A DNA stretch of 64,000 bases from NCBI RefSeq assembly GCF_019331735.1, contig NZ_JAHBBH010000015.1, positions 1-64,000 on the forward strand, written 5' to 3'. The notes beneath the pieces are model-generated. The model saw only the letters and a list, made by a program, of their open reading frames with translations, made no database searches and had not been told where the DNA came from. Positions within the stretch are counted from its first letter, which is position 1, and each line of letters starts with the position of its first letter. Origin of the DNA: Bifidobacterium miconis (GTDB lineage Bacteria > Actinomycetota > Actinomycetes > Actinomycetales > Bifidobacteriaceae). A program made the position numbers and the translations under genes. This document shows positions 20,819-30,600 of the stretch, piece by piece.

Positions 20819-21883
20819 ATGACCGTCGTCATCGCTTCTCCGCCGTCATCGGGCATACTGCCCGCACCGTCCGAACAAGCCGCACGTTTCACCTCCCTCC
20901 CGTCCGTCACCGCATCCGGCGTCGCCGACCCGGTCACGGCGAACCGCGCGCCCGCCGACTACGCCGGCTTCGCCTACGTGTACTTCGCGTCCCCCGACGG
21001 CCGCGTCGAGGACGACCAGAAGATCTATTTCGCGTTCAGCCGCGACGGCCTGCACTGGAGCGACCCGGTGCGGTCCATGACGATCAGTTCGACGATCGGC
21101 GAGCGCGCGGTGCGCGACCCGTTTCTCATGCGACGGTCCGACCGCGACGGATTCGTGCTCATCGGCACGGACCTCGACTTCAACGCGCCGTGGTATGCCA
21201 AGCCGGACGGCGGCATCGACTTCGCCGCCACCGTGCGCCGCGGCAGCACCGGCATCTGCGTATGGGAATCCGACGACCTGATCCACTGGTCGAACGAGCG
21301 CATCGTCGACGTCGCCTCGAGCGTGCGGGCCGGCAACGCGTGGGCGCCGCGCGCGATCTGGGATGGTTCGCGCGGCGCATATCTCGTGTACTGGTCGAGC
21401 TGCACGCCGGCCGACGACTACGCCAAACAGCGCATCTGGGCCGCGTGGACGCGTGACTTCACGACGTTCGGCGCGCCGTTCGTGCTCGTCGAACGTGACC
21501 ATGCCGTCATCGACGCGGCGTTGTGCGTGCGCGGCGGGCGCATCGTCATGCACATCAAGAACGAGGACGACAAGTACGTGTACGTCGAAACGGCCGATGA
21601 CCTGCTCGGCCCGTACGAGCGGCTCGCGAACCCCGCGCTGGAACGTTTCCCCGGCGGCTTCGAGGGGCCCACGTCGTGCGTGCTGCCGGACGGCCGGACG
21701 CTGCTCATGACCGACGAATACCTGCCGCGATGGACCGGATACCGCCCGTTCGTCACGTCCGACCCGCTCGCCGAAGACTCGTACCGTGCGCTCGAACCGG
21801 GCGAATACCGGCTGCCGGCCGGTGCCAACCACGGCAGCATCGTCGCGCTCACCGAGGCCGAACTTGCCGCGCTTGGGCAGTGA
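20819..21883 (+). CDS. Glycoside hydrolase family 43-like protein
   Basis: Five-bladed beta-propeller enzyme related to GH43 arabinosidases and xylosidases, 354 residues, no signal peptide, so cytoplasmic. Visible family features are AVRDPFLMR with the likely base Asp near residue 100, WAPRAIWD near 175, and EGPTSC with the likely acid Glu near 281. The position after WAP usually holds an acidic residue; here it is Arg, so activity or specificity may be altered. AAGGAA precedes ATG 20819. It lies 236 bp after the lipoprotein gene and probably acts on the imported oligosaccharide. The substrate is not identifiable. Confidence 0.68.
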   Translation: MTVVIASPPSSGILPAPSEQAARFTSLPSVTASGVADPVTANRAPADYAGFAYVYFASPDGRVEDDQKIYFAFSRDGLHWSDPVRSMTISSTIGERAVRDPFLMRRSDRDGFVLIGTDLDFNAPWYAKPDGGIDFAATVRRGSTGICVWESDDLIHWSNERIVDVASSVRAGNAWAPRAIWDGSRGAYLVYWSSCTPADDYAKQRIWAAWTRDFTTFGAPFVLVERDHAVIDAALCVRGGRIVMHIKNEDDKYVYVETADDLLGPYERLANPALERFPGGFEGPTSCVLPDGRTLLMTDEYLPRWTGYRPFVTSDPLAEDSYRALEPGEYRLPAGANHGSIVALTEAELAALGQ

Positions 21884-21990
21884 CGGACGCCGGCGCGCAC
21901 GGTGCGGCGTGCGCGATGCCGGAGTCGCCGATGCCGTTCATCGTCGAGACGAAGGCCCGCCGATGCCGCAGACGGCGGTAGGCTGAAGGC

Positions 21991-22911
21991 ATGAGCGAAT
22001 ATGCGAATGCCAATGATGCCAGTGATATTGAGCAGGCGCGCACGGCGATGGCGTGCGTTGCGGCCGTCAACCGGGCCGCGATGCGGATGCCGCGCACGGT
22101 TGCGGCGGCGGGCGGCGACGTGCTGCTGTTCGACAGACTCGGGTCGACGAACACGACGGCGCGCGATCTGGCCGCGGCGGGACGGCCGGTCGCCGTGGTC
22201 GCGGCGGACGCGCAGACCGCGGGTCGTGGCAGGCTCGATCACACGTGGACGAGCCGTCCGGGGGAGTCGTTCACGGTGTCGTTCGTCGTGCGCGCTCCGC
22301 GTGCGATCGCGACCGACGAGCGGGTCAACGGATGGCTGCAGATGATCGCCGGCCTCGCTTCGCTCGACGCGATCCGCGCGGCGGTGCGCGATTTCGGGAG
22401 CGGCAATCTGATGCTCAAATGGCCGAACGACCTGTTTTGCGACGGACGCAAGCTGGGCGGCATCCTCGCCGAAATGGTCATGCCGCTGGCTGGGTCTAGC
22501 GTCGGTCCGTTTGCGGGCGGCGACGTGACGCTCGTGTTCGGCATCGGCATCAACCTGGCTGTGCCGGCCGGCTGTCTGCCCACTACGCAATCCACGTCGC
22601 TGCAGCTGCATTACGACATTTCGGACAATACGGACGCGCTGCGCGACGCGATCGCCGCCGGCATCATCGCCGGACTGCGCTCGCGCGTTGCCGCCTTCGC
22701 CGCCGACCCGCAAGGACAGGCCGCGCGGCTGCTCGACGAAACGCGCCGCGTCTGCTGGACGCTCGGCCACGGGGTCGAAGCGCATTTCACCGACGGCTCG
22801 ACCCTGCGCGGCGAAGCGCTCGCGCTCAACGCCGACGCCTCGCTCACCATCCGCACGCAGGACGGCAACGCCCACGTCGTGCGCACCGCGGACGTGGGCG
22901 TCTTGGCCTGA
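21991..22911 (+). CDS. birA: Biotin-[acetyl-CoA-carboxylase] ligase
   Basis: Attaches biotin through biotinyl-AMP to the carboxyl-carrier lysine of the acyl-CoA carboxylase encoded downstream. The 306-residue product has the nucleotide loop GRGRLDHTW near residue 78, KWPNDLFCDGRKLGG near 144, FGIGINLAVP, and the C-terminal domain (GHGVEAHFTDGSTLRGEALAL). There is no N-terminal winged-helix, so it is a non-regulatory ligase. It is convergent with bioY and close to the carboxylase genes, which supports this as the main housekeeping ligase. The start at 21991 has only a weak GAAGG close by; later starts are possible. Confidence 0.9.
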   Translation: MSEYANANDASDIEQARTAMACVAAVNRAAMRMPRTVAAAGGDVLLFDRLGSTNTTARDLAAAGRPVAVVAADAQTAGRGRLDHTWTSRPGESFTVSFVVRAPRAIATDERVNGWLQMIAGLASLDAIRAAVRDFGSGNLMLKWPNDLFCDGRKLGGILAEMVMPLAGSSVGPFAGGDVTLVFGIGINLAVPAGCLPTTQSTSLQLHYDISDNTDALRDAIAAGIIAGLRSRVAAFAADPQGQAARLLDETRRVCWTLGHGVEAHFTDGSTLRGEALALNADASLTIRTQDGNAHVVRTADVGVLA

Positions 22912-22942
22912 ATGCGGGCGGTGGTGCGCCCGATCCTTTCGA

Positions 22943-23629
22943 TTATCGATGCAGCGCGACGGCTGCGGCAACCGTGAGGGACGCGACGGCGGACTTGACG
23001 ACATCGCCGATGATGAACGGCATCGACGCGAGGATGATCGCGGGCAGGGGAGCGCCGGTGAGCGCGGCCTGCACGGCGAAACCGAACACGTAGACGACGG
23101 CCACGCAGCCGACCATCGCGGCCGCGAAGTAGCGCAGGAACGTCAGCGCGAAGACGAGCGGACGGGAAGCGGCGGCGTCCGCGACGGATGCTGCGAGATC
23201 GGCACGGTCGGCGGCATCGGCGATGTCGGCGGAACCGGCGGCCGCATGATGCGCGGCGACGGTGCGACGGGATGCGCCCTTGAGCCATGCGGTGACGATC
23301 ACGCCCGGCAGGAAGCCGAGCAGGAAGCCGGCCGACGGGCCGAACAGCGCGGCCGTGGACGAACCGCCGGCGAACACCGGCAGACCGGCCGCGCCGGCGG
23401 CCAGATACAGCGCGACCGCGGCGCCGGCCTGACGCCAGTCCATCGTGAGCGCCGCGACCATGACCACGAACGTCTGCAGCGTGATCGGCACCGGCGTGCC
23501 CGGAATCGGCACCGCGCCGGCGGCGGATGCGAGCCACAGGAGCACGGCGAACGCGATGGGCTTGGCGACGGCGAGAACGGTGCGGCGGGCGCGACTGCCC
23601 GCGACCGCGGAAGTGGTGATGGACGGCAT
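22943..23629 (-). CDS. bioY: Biotin transporter BioY
   Basis: Substrate-binding membrane subunit (S component) of an ECF-type biotin transporter, 228 residues. Six hydrophobic segments are visible, with the family motif VPITLQTFVVMVAAL near residue 45, GPSAGFLLGFLPG, and FIIGDVVKSAVA at the C-terminus. An insertion of about 35 Ala/Asp-rich residues occurs in the central loop (about 110-145). I chose ATG 23629 (MPSITTSA). The gene is divergent from the carboxylase operon and convergent with birA, grouping biotin uptake, attachment and use. The organism likely imports biotin; no biotin synthesis gene is in the window. Confidence 0.9.
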   Translation of the reverse strand: MPSITTSAVAGSRARRTVLAVAKPIAFAVLLWLASAAGAVPIPGTPVPITLQTFVVMVAALTMDWRQAGAAVALYLAAGAAGLPVFAGGSSTAALFGPSAGFLLGFLPGVIVTAWLKGASRRTVAAHHAAAGSADIADAADRADLAASVADAAASRPLVFALTFLRYFAAAMVGCVAVVYVFGFAVQAALTGAPLPAIILASMPFIIGDVVKSAVASLTVAAAVALHR

Positions 23630-23834
23630 GATGATTCCCCTTGTCTCGAGTAAGCGAGTCTGACGAAAACGCGTGACCTGTCTTGCAGCAGCGTGCAGTT
23701 TCGTCAAGTTACAAGGCCTTACGCTAGACCTGCGATGTTGCGGTTACGTTTGTGTAGCTTTACAAAAGATCGTCGGGAATTTTGTTGAGATCGTTCCCAT
23801 GTATTTTCAGTCAGCGGGCCTATATTTTGACGCC

Positions 23835-25751
23835 ATGACGCAAAATGTCAAAAAACTATTGATTGCGAACCGAGGTGAAATCGCCCTGCGCGTGGTGCGG
23901 ACCGCGCGCGAAATGGGCCTCGCCACGGTGGCGGTCTACGCCGAACAGGATCGCGAAGCGCCCTACGTGGCGCTCGCCGACGAGGCGTACCTGCTGCCCG
24001 GCGACACCTACAAGGACACGTATCTCAACGAGGACCTGCTCATCGACGTGCTGCACCGCTCCGGCGCGGACGCGGTGCACCCCGGCTACGGCTTCCTCTC
24101 CGAAGTCGCCTCCTTCGCCGACAAGGTCGACCGTGCCGGCGCGACATGGATCGGCCCGAGCCCGGAGGCCCTGACCGACCTCGGCGACAAGATCACCGCC
24201 CGCCGCGTCGCCACGCGCGCCAAAGTGCCGCCCGTGCCGGGCCTGAGCGAATCCGTCGGCGACATCCGCGCGCTGTACGACTTCGCGCACACGCACGGCT
24301 ATCCGATCATGATGAAGCGCACGGACGGCGGCGGCGGACGCGGCATCACCATCGTGCGCAGCGACGACGAACTGCGCGGCTTCTACATGAACCACGATTC
24401 GCTGCAGGGCGGCGACCTGAACGAATACTTCGTCGAACGCTTCATCGACAAGGGCCGCCACGTCGAAACGCAGTGCGGACGCGACAGCCACGGCAACTTC
24501 GCCGTCTACTCGACGCGCGACTGCAGCGTGCAGCGGCGCAACCAGAAACTCATCGAGGAGGCGCCCGCCCCGTTCCTGCCGGAGGGCGTGCACGAGCAGC
24601 TCGAACGCTACTCGCGCGCCCTGTTCGACGCGGTCGGCTACGTCGGCCTCGGCACCTGCGAATTCATGCTCACCGACACCGGCAAGGTGTACTTCCTCGA
24701 AGTCAACCCGCGCCTGCAGGTTGAGCACACGGTCAGCGAGCAGGTGTGCGGGCTCGACCTGGTGCGCGAGCAGATCACCATCGCGGACGGCGGCGCGCTC
24801 ACCGAGCCTCCCGCGGCGCGCGGCCACAGCTTCGAACTGCGCATCACCTGCGAGGACCCGGCCAAGAACCTCACTCCCAGCTCCGGCACGCTCACGCGGC
24901 TCGAATGGCCGTCCGGCCCCGGCATCCGCGTCGACTCCGGCGTGGTGGAAGGCGACACGATCTCGCCGAAATTCGACTCGATGATGGGCAAGCTGGTCGT
25001 CACCGCGCAGGACCGCGAGGCCGCCGTGGCCCGCGTGCGCCGCGCGCTCGGCGAACTGCACATCGAAGGCGTGCCCACGCCCGCCAGCCTGTTCGAGCAG
25101 GTGTTCCGCGACGACGAATTCACCGCCGAACACGGCCATCCGTTCGACATCAGCACCAAATGGCTCGAACGCAAGTATCTCAACCGCGAGGCGAACGCGA
25201 CGCGCGCCGGCCAGCCCGCGTCGCTCAGCGCCGGTGCGACCGGCGCGACCGGTGCGGCGGCCGAGGCGAAGCCGACGCCGACCGAAACGTTCGTGATCGA
25301 AATGAACGACAAGCGCGTCAAGCTCACCGTGCCGCTCGACATCGTCGAGAACATCACCGGTTCGGCCCGCGCCCGCGGCGCGCAGCGGCCGACGCAGCCG
25401 CTGCGCGGAGCCGGCCTGCACCGCGCGGAATCCGCGCAGCAGAAGACCGCCGACCGGCCGGGCGTGATCGCCGCGCCGATGCAGGCGGTCGTCACGCGCA
25501 TCAACGTGGCCGAAGGGCAGCACGTCGCCAAGGGCGACCTGCTCGTCGTGCTCGAGTCGATGAAGATGGAGAACTACGTGTACGCGCCGGCCGCCGGCAC
25601 CGTCACGAAGATCTTCGTCGGGCCCGCGACCGGCGTCGAGGCGGGGGAGACGCTCGTCACGCTCGACGTGGACGGCGCGGACGCGAAGGCCAAGACCGAC
25701 GCGACCGGTACTGCCGGTACGGCCGGTGCGACGAAGGGAGACGCGCAATGA
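23835..25751 (+). CDS. accA3: Acyl-CoA carboxylase alpha chain (biotin carboxylase and carrier)
   Basis: ATP-dependent carboxylation of its own biotin, then transfer to the beta chain, giving malonyl-CoA for the fatty acid synthase. 638 residues. Residues 1-450 are the biotin carboxylase (KKLLIANRGEIALRVVRTA, ATP-grasp GGGGRGI, EVNPRLQVEHTVSE). The C-terminus is the carrier domain with biotinylation motif ESMKMENY, Lys near 576. A Gly-Ala-Thr repeat links the domains, and the tail after the carrier is low-complexity (GTAGTAGATKG). I chose ATG 23835 (MTQNVKKL), because upstream in-frame residues are not family-like. Its stop overlaps the beta-chain start (ATGA). The symbol follows actinobacterial usage. 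Confidence 0.93.
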   Translation: MTQNVKKLLIANRGEIALRVVRTAREMGLATVAVYAEQDREAPYVALADEAYLLPGDTYKDTYLNEDLLIDVLHRSGADAVHPGYGFLSEVASFADKVDRAGATWIGPSPEALTDLGDKITARRVATRAKVPPVPGLSESVGDIRALYDFAHTHGYPIMMKRTDGGGGRGITIVRSDDELRGFYMNHDSLQGGDLNEYFVERFIDKGRHVETQCGRDSHGNFAVYSTRDCSVQRRNQKLIEEAPAPFLPEGVHEQLERYSRALFDAVGYVGLGTCEFMLTDTGKVYFLEVNPRLQVEHTVSEQVCGLDLVREQITIADGGALTEPPAARGHSFELRITCEDPAKNLTPSSGTLTRLEWPSGPGIRVDSGVVEGDTISPKFDSMMGKLVVTAQDREAAVARVRRALGELHIEGVPTPASLFEQVFRDDEFTAEHGHPFDISTKWLERKYLNREANATRAGQPASLSAGATGATGAAAEAKPTPTETFVIEMNDKRVKLTVPLDIVENITGSARARGAQRPTQPLRGAGLHRAESAQQKTADRPGVIAAPMQAVVTRINVAEGQHVAKGDLLVVLESMKMENYVYAPAAGTVTKIFVGPATGVEAGETLVTLDVDGADAKAKTDATGTAGTAGATKGDAQ

Positions 25752-27352
25752 CCGACATCATGCAGTCCCCGGCCGTCAAACAGTATGTGAAACAGCCGGA
25801 CGGCGACCATCAGCCGATCCGAGCGGCCGTCGCGCGCGCGGCCGAACTCGCGCGCGACGCCGAAGCGCACGCCCGCGAACGCCAGCACGTCAAAGGCAAG
25901 AACACGGCCCGCGAACGGCTCGACCTGCTGCTCGACACCGGCACGTTCGAGGAGATCGGACGCTTCGCCGGCGGCGACATCAACAACGGCAAGGCCGGCG
26001 CGGCCGTCATCACCGGATTCGGCGACGTGTACGGGCGCAAGATCGCCGTCTACGCGCAGGACTTCTCCGTGCGCGGCGGCACGCTCGGCCGCGCGGAAGG
26101 CGAGAAGATCTGCCGGCTCATGGACAAGGCGCTCGAACTCAAGGTGCCGATCGTCGCGCTCATCGACTCCGGCGGCGCGCGCATCCAGGAAGGCGTCGCG
26201 GCCCTGACCGAATACGGGCACATCTTCCGCCGCACCTGCAAGGCCAGCGGGTTCGTGCCGCAGATCTCCGTCATCCTCGGGCCGTGCGCTGGCGGCGCTG
26301 TCTACTGCCCGGCCCTGACGGACCTCATCATCATGACCCGCGAGCACTCGAACATGTTCGTGACCGGACCGGACGTGGTCAAGGCCGCGACCGGCGAGGT
26401 CATCAGCATGGACGACCTCGGCGGCGGCCTCGTGCACAACCGCGTCTCCGGCGTCGCGCACTATCTCGGCGAGGACGAGGCCGACGCGATCGACTACGCG
26501 CGCACCGTGCTCGCCTACCTGCCGTCCAGCTCCGACGACGAGCCGCCGACGTACGCGTACGCCGTCACGCGCGCCGAACGCGACACCGCGAAGCGACTGG
26601 CGACGATCGTGCCCGACAACGACCGCCAGCCGTACGACATGCTCGACGTGATCCGCTGCATCGTCGACTACGGCGAGTTCGTGCAGGTGCAGGAACTGTT
26701 CGCCGGCTCCGCGGTCGTCGGATTCGCGTGCATCGAAGGGCATCCGGTCGGCGTGGTCGCGAACCAGCCGAACGTGAACGCCGGCATCCTCGACGTCGAC
26801 TCGTCGGAAAAGGTCGCGCGGTTCGTGCGCCTGTGCGACGCGTTCAACCTGCCCGTCATCACGCTCGTGGACACGCCCGGATACAAGCCCGGCGCCGAAC
26901 AGGAGCACGCCGGCATCATCCGCCGCGGCGCGAAGGTGATCTACGCGTACGGCAACGCGCAGGTGCCGATGGTCACCGTCGTGCTGCGCAAGGCGTTCGG
27001 CGGCGCGTACATCGTGATGGGATCCAAAGCGATCGGCGCGGACATGAACTTCGCATGGCCCAGCTCGCAGATCGCCGTCCTCGGCGCGACCGGCGCGGTC
27101 AACATCATCCACCGCAAGGACCTGCAGAAGGCGAAGGAAAGCGGGAAGGACGTCGACGCGCTGCGCGCGCAGCTCGTCGCCGACTACCAGCGGACGACCG
27201 TCAACGCGAACCTGTCGCTTGAAACCGGGCAGATCGACGCGATGATCGACCCCGAACAGACCCGCGAGGCCATCGCCGAATCCCTCCGCCTGCTCGCCGG
27301 CAAACGGCGGACACGCGCCACCACCAAACACCACGGCAACCAACCTTTGTAA
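25748..27352 (+). CDS. accD: Acyl-CoA carboxylase beta chain (carboxyltransferase)
   Basis: Transfers the carboxyl group from biotin to acetyl-CoA (and perhaps propionyl-CoA). It has both crotonase-like halves (534 residues): N-terminal half with ARERLDLLLDTGTFEEIG and SGGARIQEGVAAL, C-terminal half with VDTPGYKPGAEQEHAGIIRRGAK and AFGGAYIVMGSK. The start codon overlaps the alpha-chain stop by four bases, so the two are translationally coupled. The fas gene follows 330 bp later. Actinobacterial homologues form an alpha6-beta6 complex; chain choice here is simple because only one pair is present in the window. Confidence 0.93.
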   Translation: MTDIMQSPAVKQYVKQPDGDHQPIRAAVARAAELARDAEAHARERQHVKGKNTARERLDLLLDTGTFEEIGRFAGGDINNGKAGAAVITGFGDVYGRKIAVYAQDFSVRGGTLGRAEGEKICRLMDKALELKVPIVALIDSGGARIQEGVAALTEYGHIFRRTCKASGFVPQISVILGPCAGGAVYCPALTDLIIMTREHSNMFVTGPDVVKAATGEVISMDDLGGGLVHNRVSGVAHYLGEDEADAIDYARTVLAYLPSSSDDEPPTYAYAVTRAERDTAKRLATIVPDNDRQPYDMLDVIRCIVDYGEFVQVQELFAGSAVVGFACIEGHPVGVVANQPNVNAGILDVDSSEKVARFVRLCDAFNLPVITLVDTPGYKPGAEQEHAGIIRRGAKVIYAYGNAQVPMVTVVLRKAFGGAYIVMGSKAIGADMNFAWPSSQIAVLGATGAVNIIHRKDLQKAKESGKDVDALRAQLVADYQRTTVNANLSLETGQIDAMIDPEQTREAIAESLRLLAGKRRTRATTKHHGNQPL

Positions 27353-27400
27353 CGGAATTGGCTTGCGCCGATGCTGCGTCGTGAGCAGCGCTTCCGCGCT

Positions 27401-27571
27401 GCAGACGCTCCCTCAGTCACGCTTCGCGTGACAGCTCCCTCAGCCGAGGGAGCCTGCAAGGCGTGTTATGAGCTTTCACTTCATGTCCGTCGAACGGATA
27501 TGAAGCTGGCGGAGCCTCGGCTCCCTCGGCTGAGGGAGCTGGCCGCCGTAGGCGGACTGAGGGAGCGTCTG
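27401..27571. repeat. Inverted pair of palindromic repeat elements before fas
   Basis: The 329-bp gap between the carboxylase beta chain and fas holds two copies of one element in opposite directions: 27401-27456 (reversed) and 27505-27571 (forward). Each has a hairpin GCTCCCTCGGCTGAGGGAGC, a second hairpin with variable centre (for example GTCACGCTTCGCGTGAC, reading forward), and an end GACTGAGGGAGCGTCTG. The same element appears inside fas at 33001-33202 and 35155-35230, and a truncated copy at 42174. The two copies may pair with each other in the fas leader. I see no clear promoter in the rest of the gap; AAGGAA before 27682 is the ribosome binding site. Confidence 0.85.
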
Positions 27572-27681
27572 CGGTGCATCGGCACCGCCAACAACACGGC
27601 ATCGCGCGAAGCGCGATTCCGATACAGCAGCACGAACGTCATATCCATACTTCGACCATCAACCTCACGTAAGGAACACCA

Positions 27682-30600
27682 ATGACCACCTTCTTTCTGA
27701 ACAAGCTGGCGGACGAGCCGCACGCGCTCGCGTTCGCCGGACAGTCCACGCCGTGGACCGTCGCGCTCGCGGACGAAACCACCGATCCGACCATCGACGC
27801 CGCGCTGCGCGGGCACGCCGCGGCCGCCGACGCGAAACTCGCGCCGGTCGCCGCCGACCTGCTCGCCACCACCGGCCAGCCGGTCGACCTGTTCGGCTTC
27901 GCCCCGAACCCGGCCAAGCTCGGCCCCGCCGCCGACGCGACCGCCTCCGTTCCCGGCATCGCGCTCGCCCAACTCGGCGCGCTGCACGACCTCGCCAACC
28001 TCGGGTACGACGTCGCCGCCGCCCAGCCGGTCGCCGTGCTCGGCCATTCGCAGGGCGTGCTCGCCGTCCACATGACCCGCGCCATCCAGGACGCCGGCTC
28101 GATCGACGCCGCGGCGCCCGTGCTCGACGAAATCCTCGCCGTCGCCTCCCTGATCGGCGCCGCCGGCACCCGCCGCGTGCGCGAACTCGGCCTCAACCCC
28201 AAGGTCGGCGAAGCCAGTCCGATGCTGTCCGTCAAGGGCGCCACGCGCGAACAGGTCGAAGCGCTCATCGCCCGCGTCGACCACGCGCGCGGCCCGATCT
28301 CCATCGCCGTCACCAACTCCGACAACCATCATGTGCTCTCCGGCTACCCGGAGGACCTGGCCGCCTTCGCGATCGAAACCGAACGCGAGCACCGGCATCA
28401 GGCCAAGCTGCGCGAACGAAAGCTGCGCGGCGGCGCCGTGTTCGGCCCGACCCTCGAATATCTCGAGGTCACCCTGCCGTTCCACTCGCCGCTCATGGCC
28501 GAGGCGGTCGAACAGACCGTGGCATGGGCCGGCGCATGCGGCTTCGACCAGACCCGCGCCCGCGCGCTCGCCGAGGAGGTGCTGCTCAACCACGTCGACT
28601 GGAACGCGCGCGTCAAGGCGCTGTCCGGCGTCGCCGACCCGGCCAAGCTGTGGATCGCGGACCTCGGCCCCGGCAACACGCTCGGCAAGCTCATCGGCAA
28701 CGTGGTGCAGGGCACCGGCATCGGCGTGGTCGAGGCGACCACGCTGTCCGAACGCGCCGCGCTGTCCACGCTGGAGGGAGAGCCCGAACGCACGCAGAAC
28801 TGGAAGGCGTTCGCGCCCCGCGTCGTCCGGACGCCGGCCGGCGACAAGCTCGTCACCAAGTTCTCCAAGCTCACCGGCAAGCCGCCGGTGCTGCTGCCCG
28901 GCATGACCCCCACCACCGTCGACCCCGAAATCGTGGCCGCGGCCGCCAACGCCGGCTACTGGGCCGAACTCGCCGGCGGCGGCCAGGTGACCGCCGAGGT
29001 CTTCGACCGCCACGTCGCGCGCCTCGAGGAACTGCTCGAAGAAGGCCGCACGGTCGAATTCAACGCCATGTTCATGGACCGCTACCTGTGGAACCTGCAG
29101 TTCGGCTCCTCGCGCATCGTGCCGAAGAAGCGCGCGTCCGGCGCGCCGATCGACGGCGTGGTCGTCTCCGCGGGCATTCCCGAACTCGACGAGGCCGTCG
29201 CGCTCATCAAGTCGCTGCAGGCCGACGGCCTGCCGTACGTGAGCTTCAAGCCCGGCACCGTCGACCAGATCCGTCAGGTCGTGCGCATCGCCAAGGCCGT
29301 GGCGCCCACCGTCATCATGATTCAGGTCGAGGGCGGCGAGGCCGGCGGCCACCACAGCTGGGAGGCGCTCGACGACCTGCTCGCCTCCACGTACGCCGAG
29401 GTGCGCGCCTGCGACAACCTCGTGCTCGTCGCCGGCGGCGGCATCGGCACGCCCGAACGCGCGGCCGACTACATTTCCGGCCAGTGGGCGCACGCCTACG
29501 GCCTGCCCGACATGCCGGTCGACGGCGTGCTCGTCGGCACCGCCGCCATGACCGCCAAGGAGGCGCACACCAGCCCCAAGGTCAAGCGGATGCTCGTCAA
29601 CACGCCCGGCATTCCCGCCGACGCCAAGTCCGACGACGTGTTCGCGCCGCAGGCCGCCCACTGGGTGCCGTCCGGCAAGGCCGTCGGCGGCGTCTCCTCC
29701 GGCCTGAGCCACCTGCACGCCGACATCTACGAGCTGGAGAACGCCTCCGCCGCGTGCGGCCGCCTGCTCGTGCGCGTGATGAAGCACCCAGAGGAGCTCG
29801 ATTCGCGCCGTCAGGAGATCATCGACGCGCTCGACAAGACCGCCAAGCCCTATTTCGGCGACCTGGCGTCCATGACCTACCTCGCATGGGCGAAGCACTT
29901 CGCCGAACTCGCGTTCCCGTGGGTCGACCCGACCTACGTCGACCGCTTCCAGCACCTGCTGCAGCGCATCGAAGCCCGCGTGGCCGACACCGATTCCGGC
30001 AAGTTCGCGTCCAAGCTGTTCGCCGCCGACGACGCCACGGCCGACGAGGCCGCCGCGGCCGGCCTGCTGACCCGCGACGATCTCGCCGCCGACCCGACGT
30101 CCGCGCTCGACAAGCTCGCCGCGGTCTATCCGCAGGCCGGCGAGCTCACGGTCGTGCCGGCCGACGTGGCCTGGTTCCCCGTGCTCGTGCGCGAATATCC
30201 CAAGCCCATGCCGTTCGTGCCCGTCATCGACCACGACCTGCTGCGCTGGTGGGGTCAGGACCAGCTGTGGCAGTCCGAGGATGCGCGGTATTCCGCCGAT
30301 TCCGTGCGCGCCATCCCCGGTCCGATCTCCGTGGCCGGCATCACCACGGTCGACGAGCCGATCGCCGACATCCTCGGCCGCTTCGAATCCGCCGCGATCG
30401 AACGCGTGCGGGACGAACGCGGCGCGTCCGGTGCTGCCGATACGGCTGCCGCCGCCGAACACGACGGCTTCGCCGCGCTCGGCGAGGCGCGCGACGCCGA
30501 GGACTTCATCCGCAAGTCGCCGAACATCTCGTGGGTCGGCCACATCACCGACAATCCCGCCTACGGCACCGCGCTCGGCGACCGGCACTACGAGATCCGC

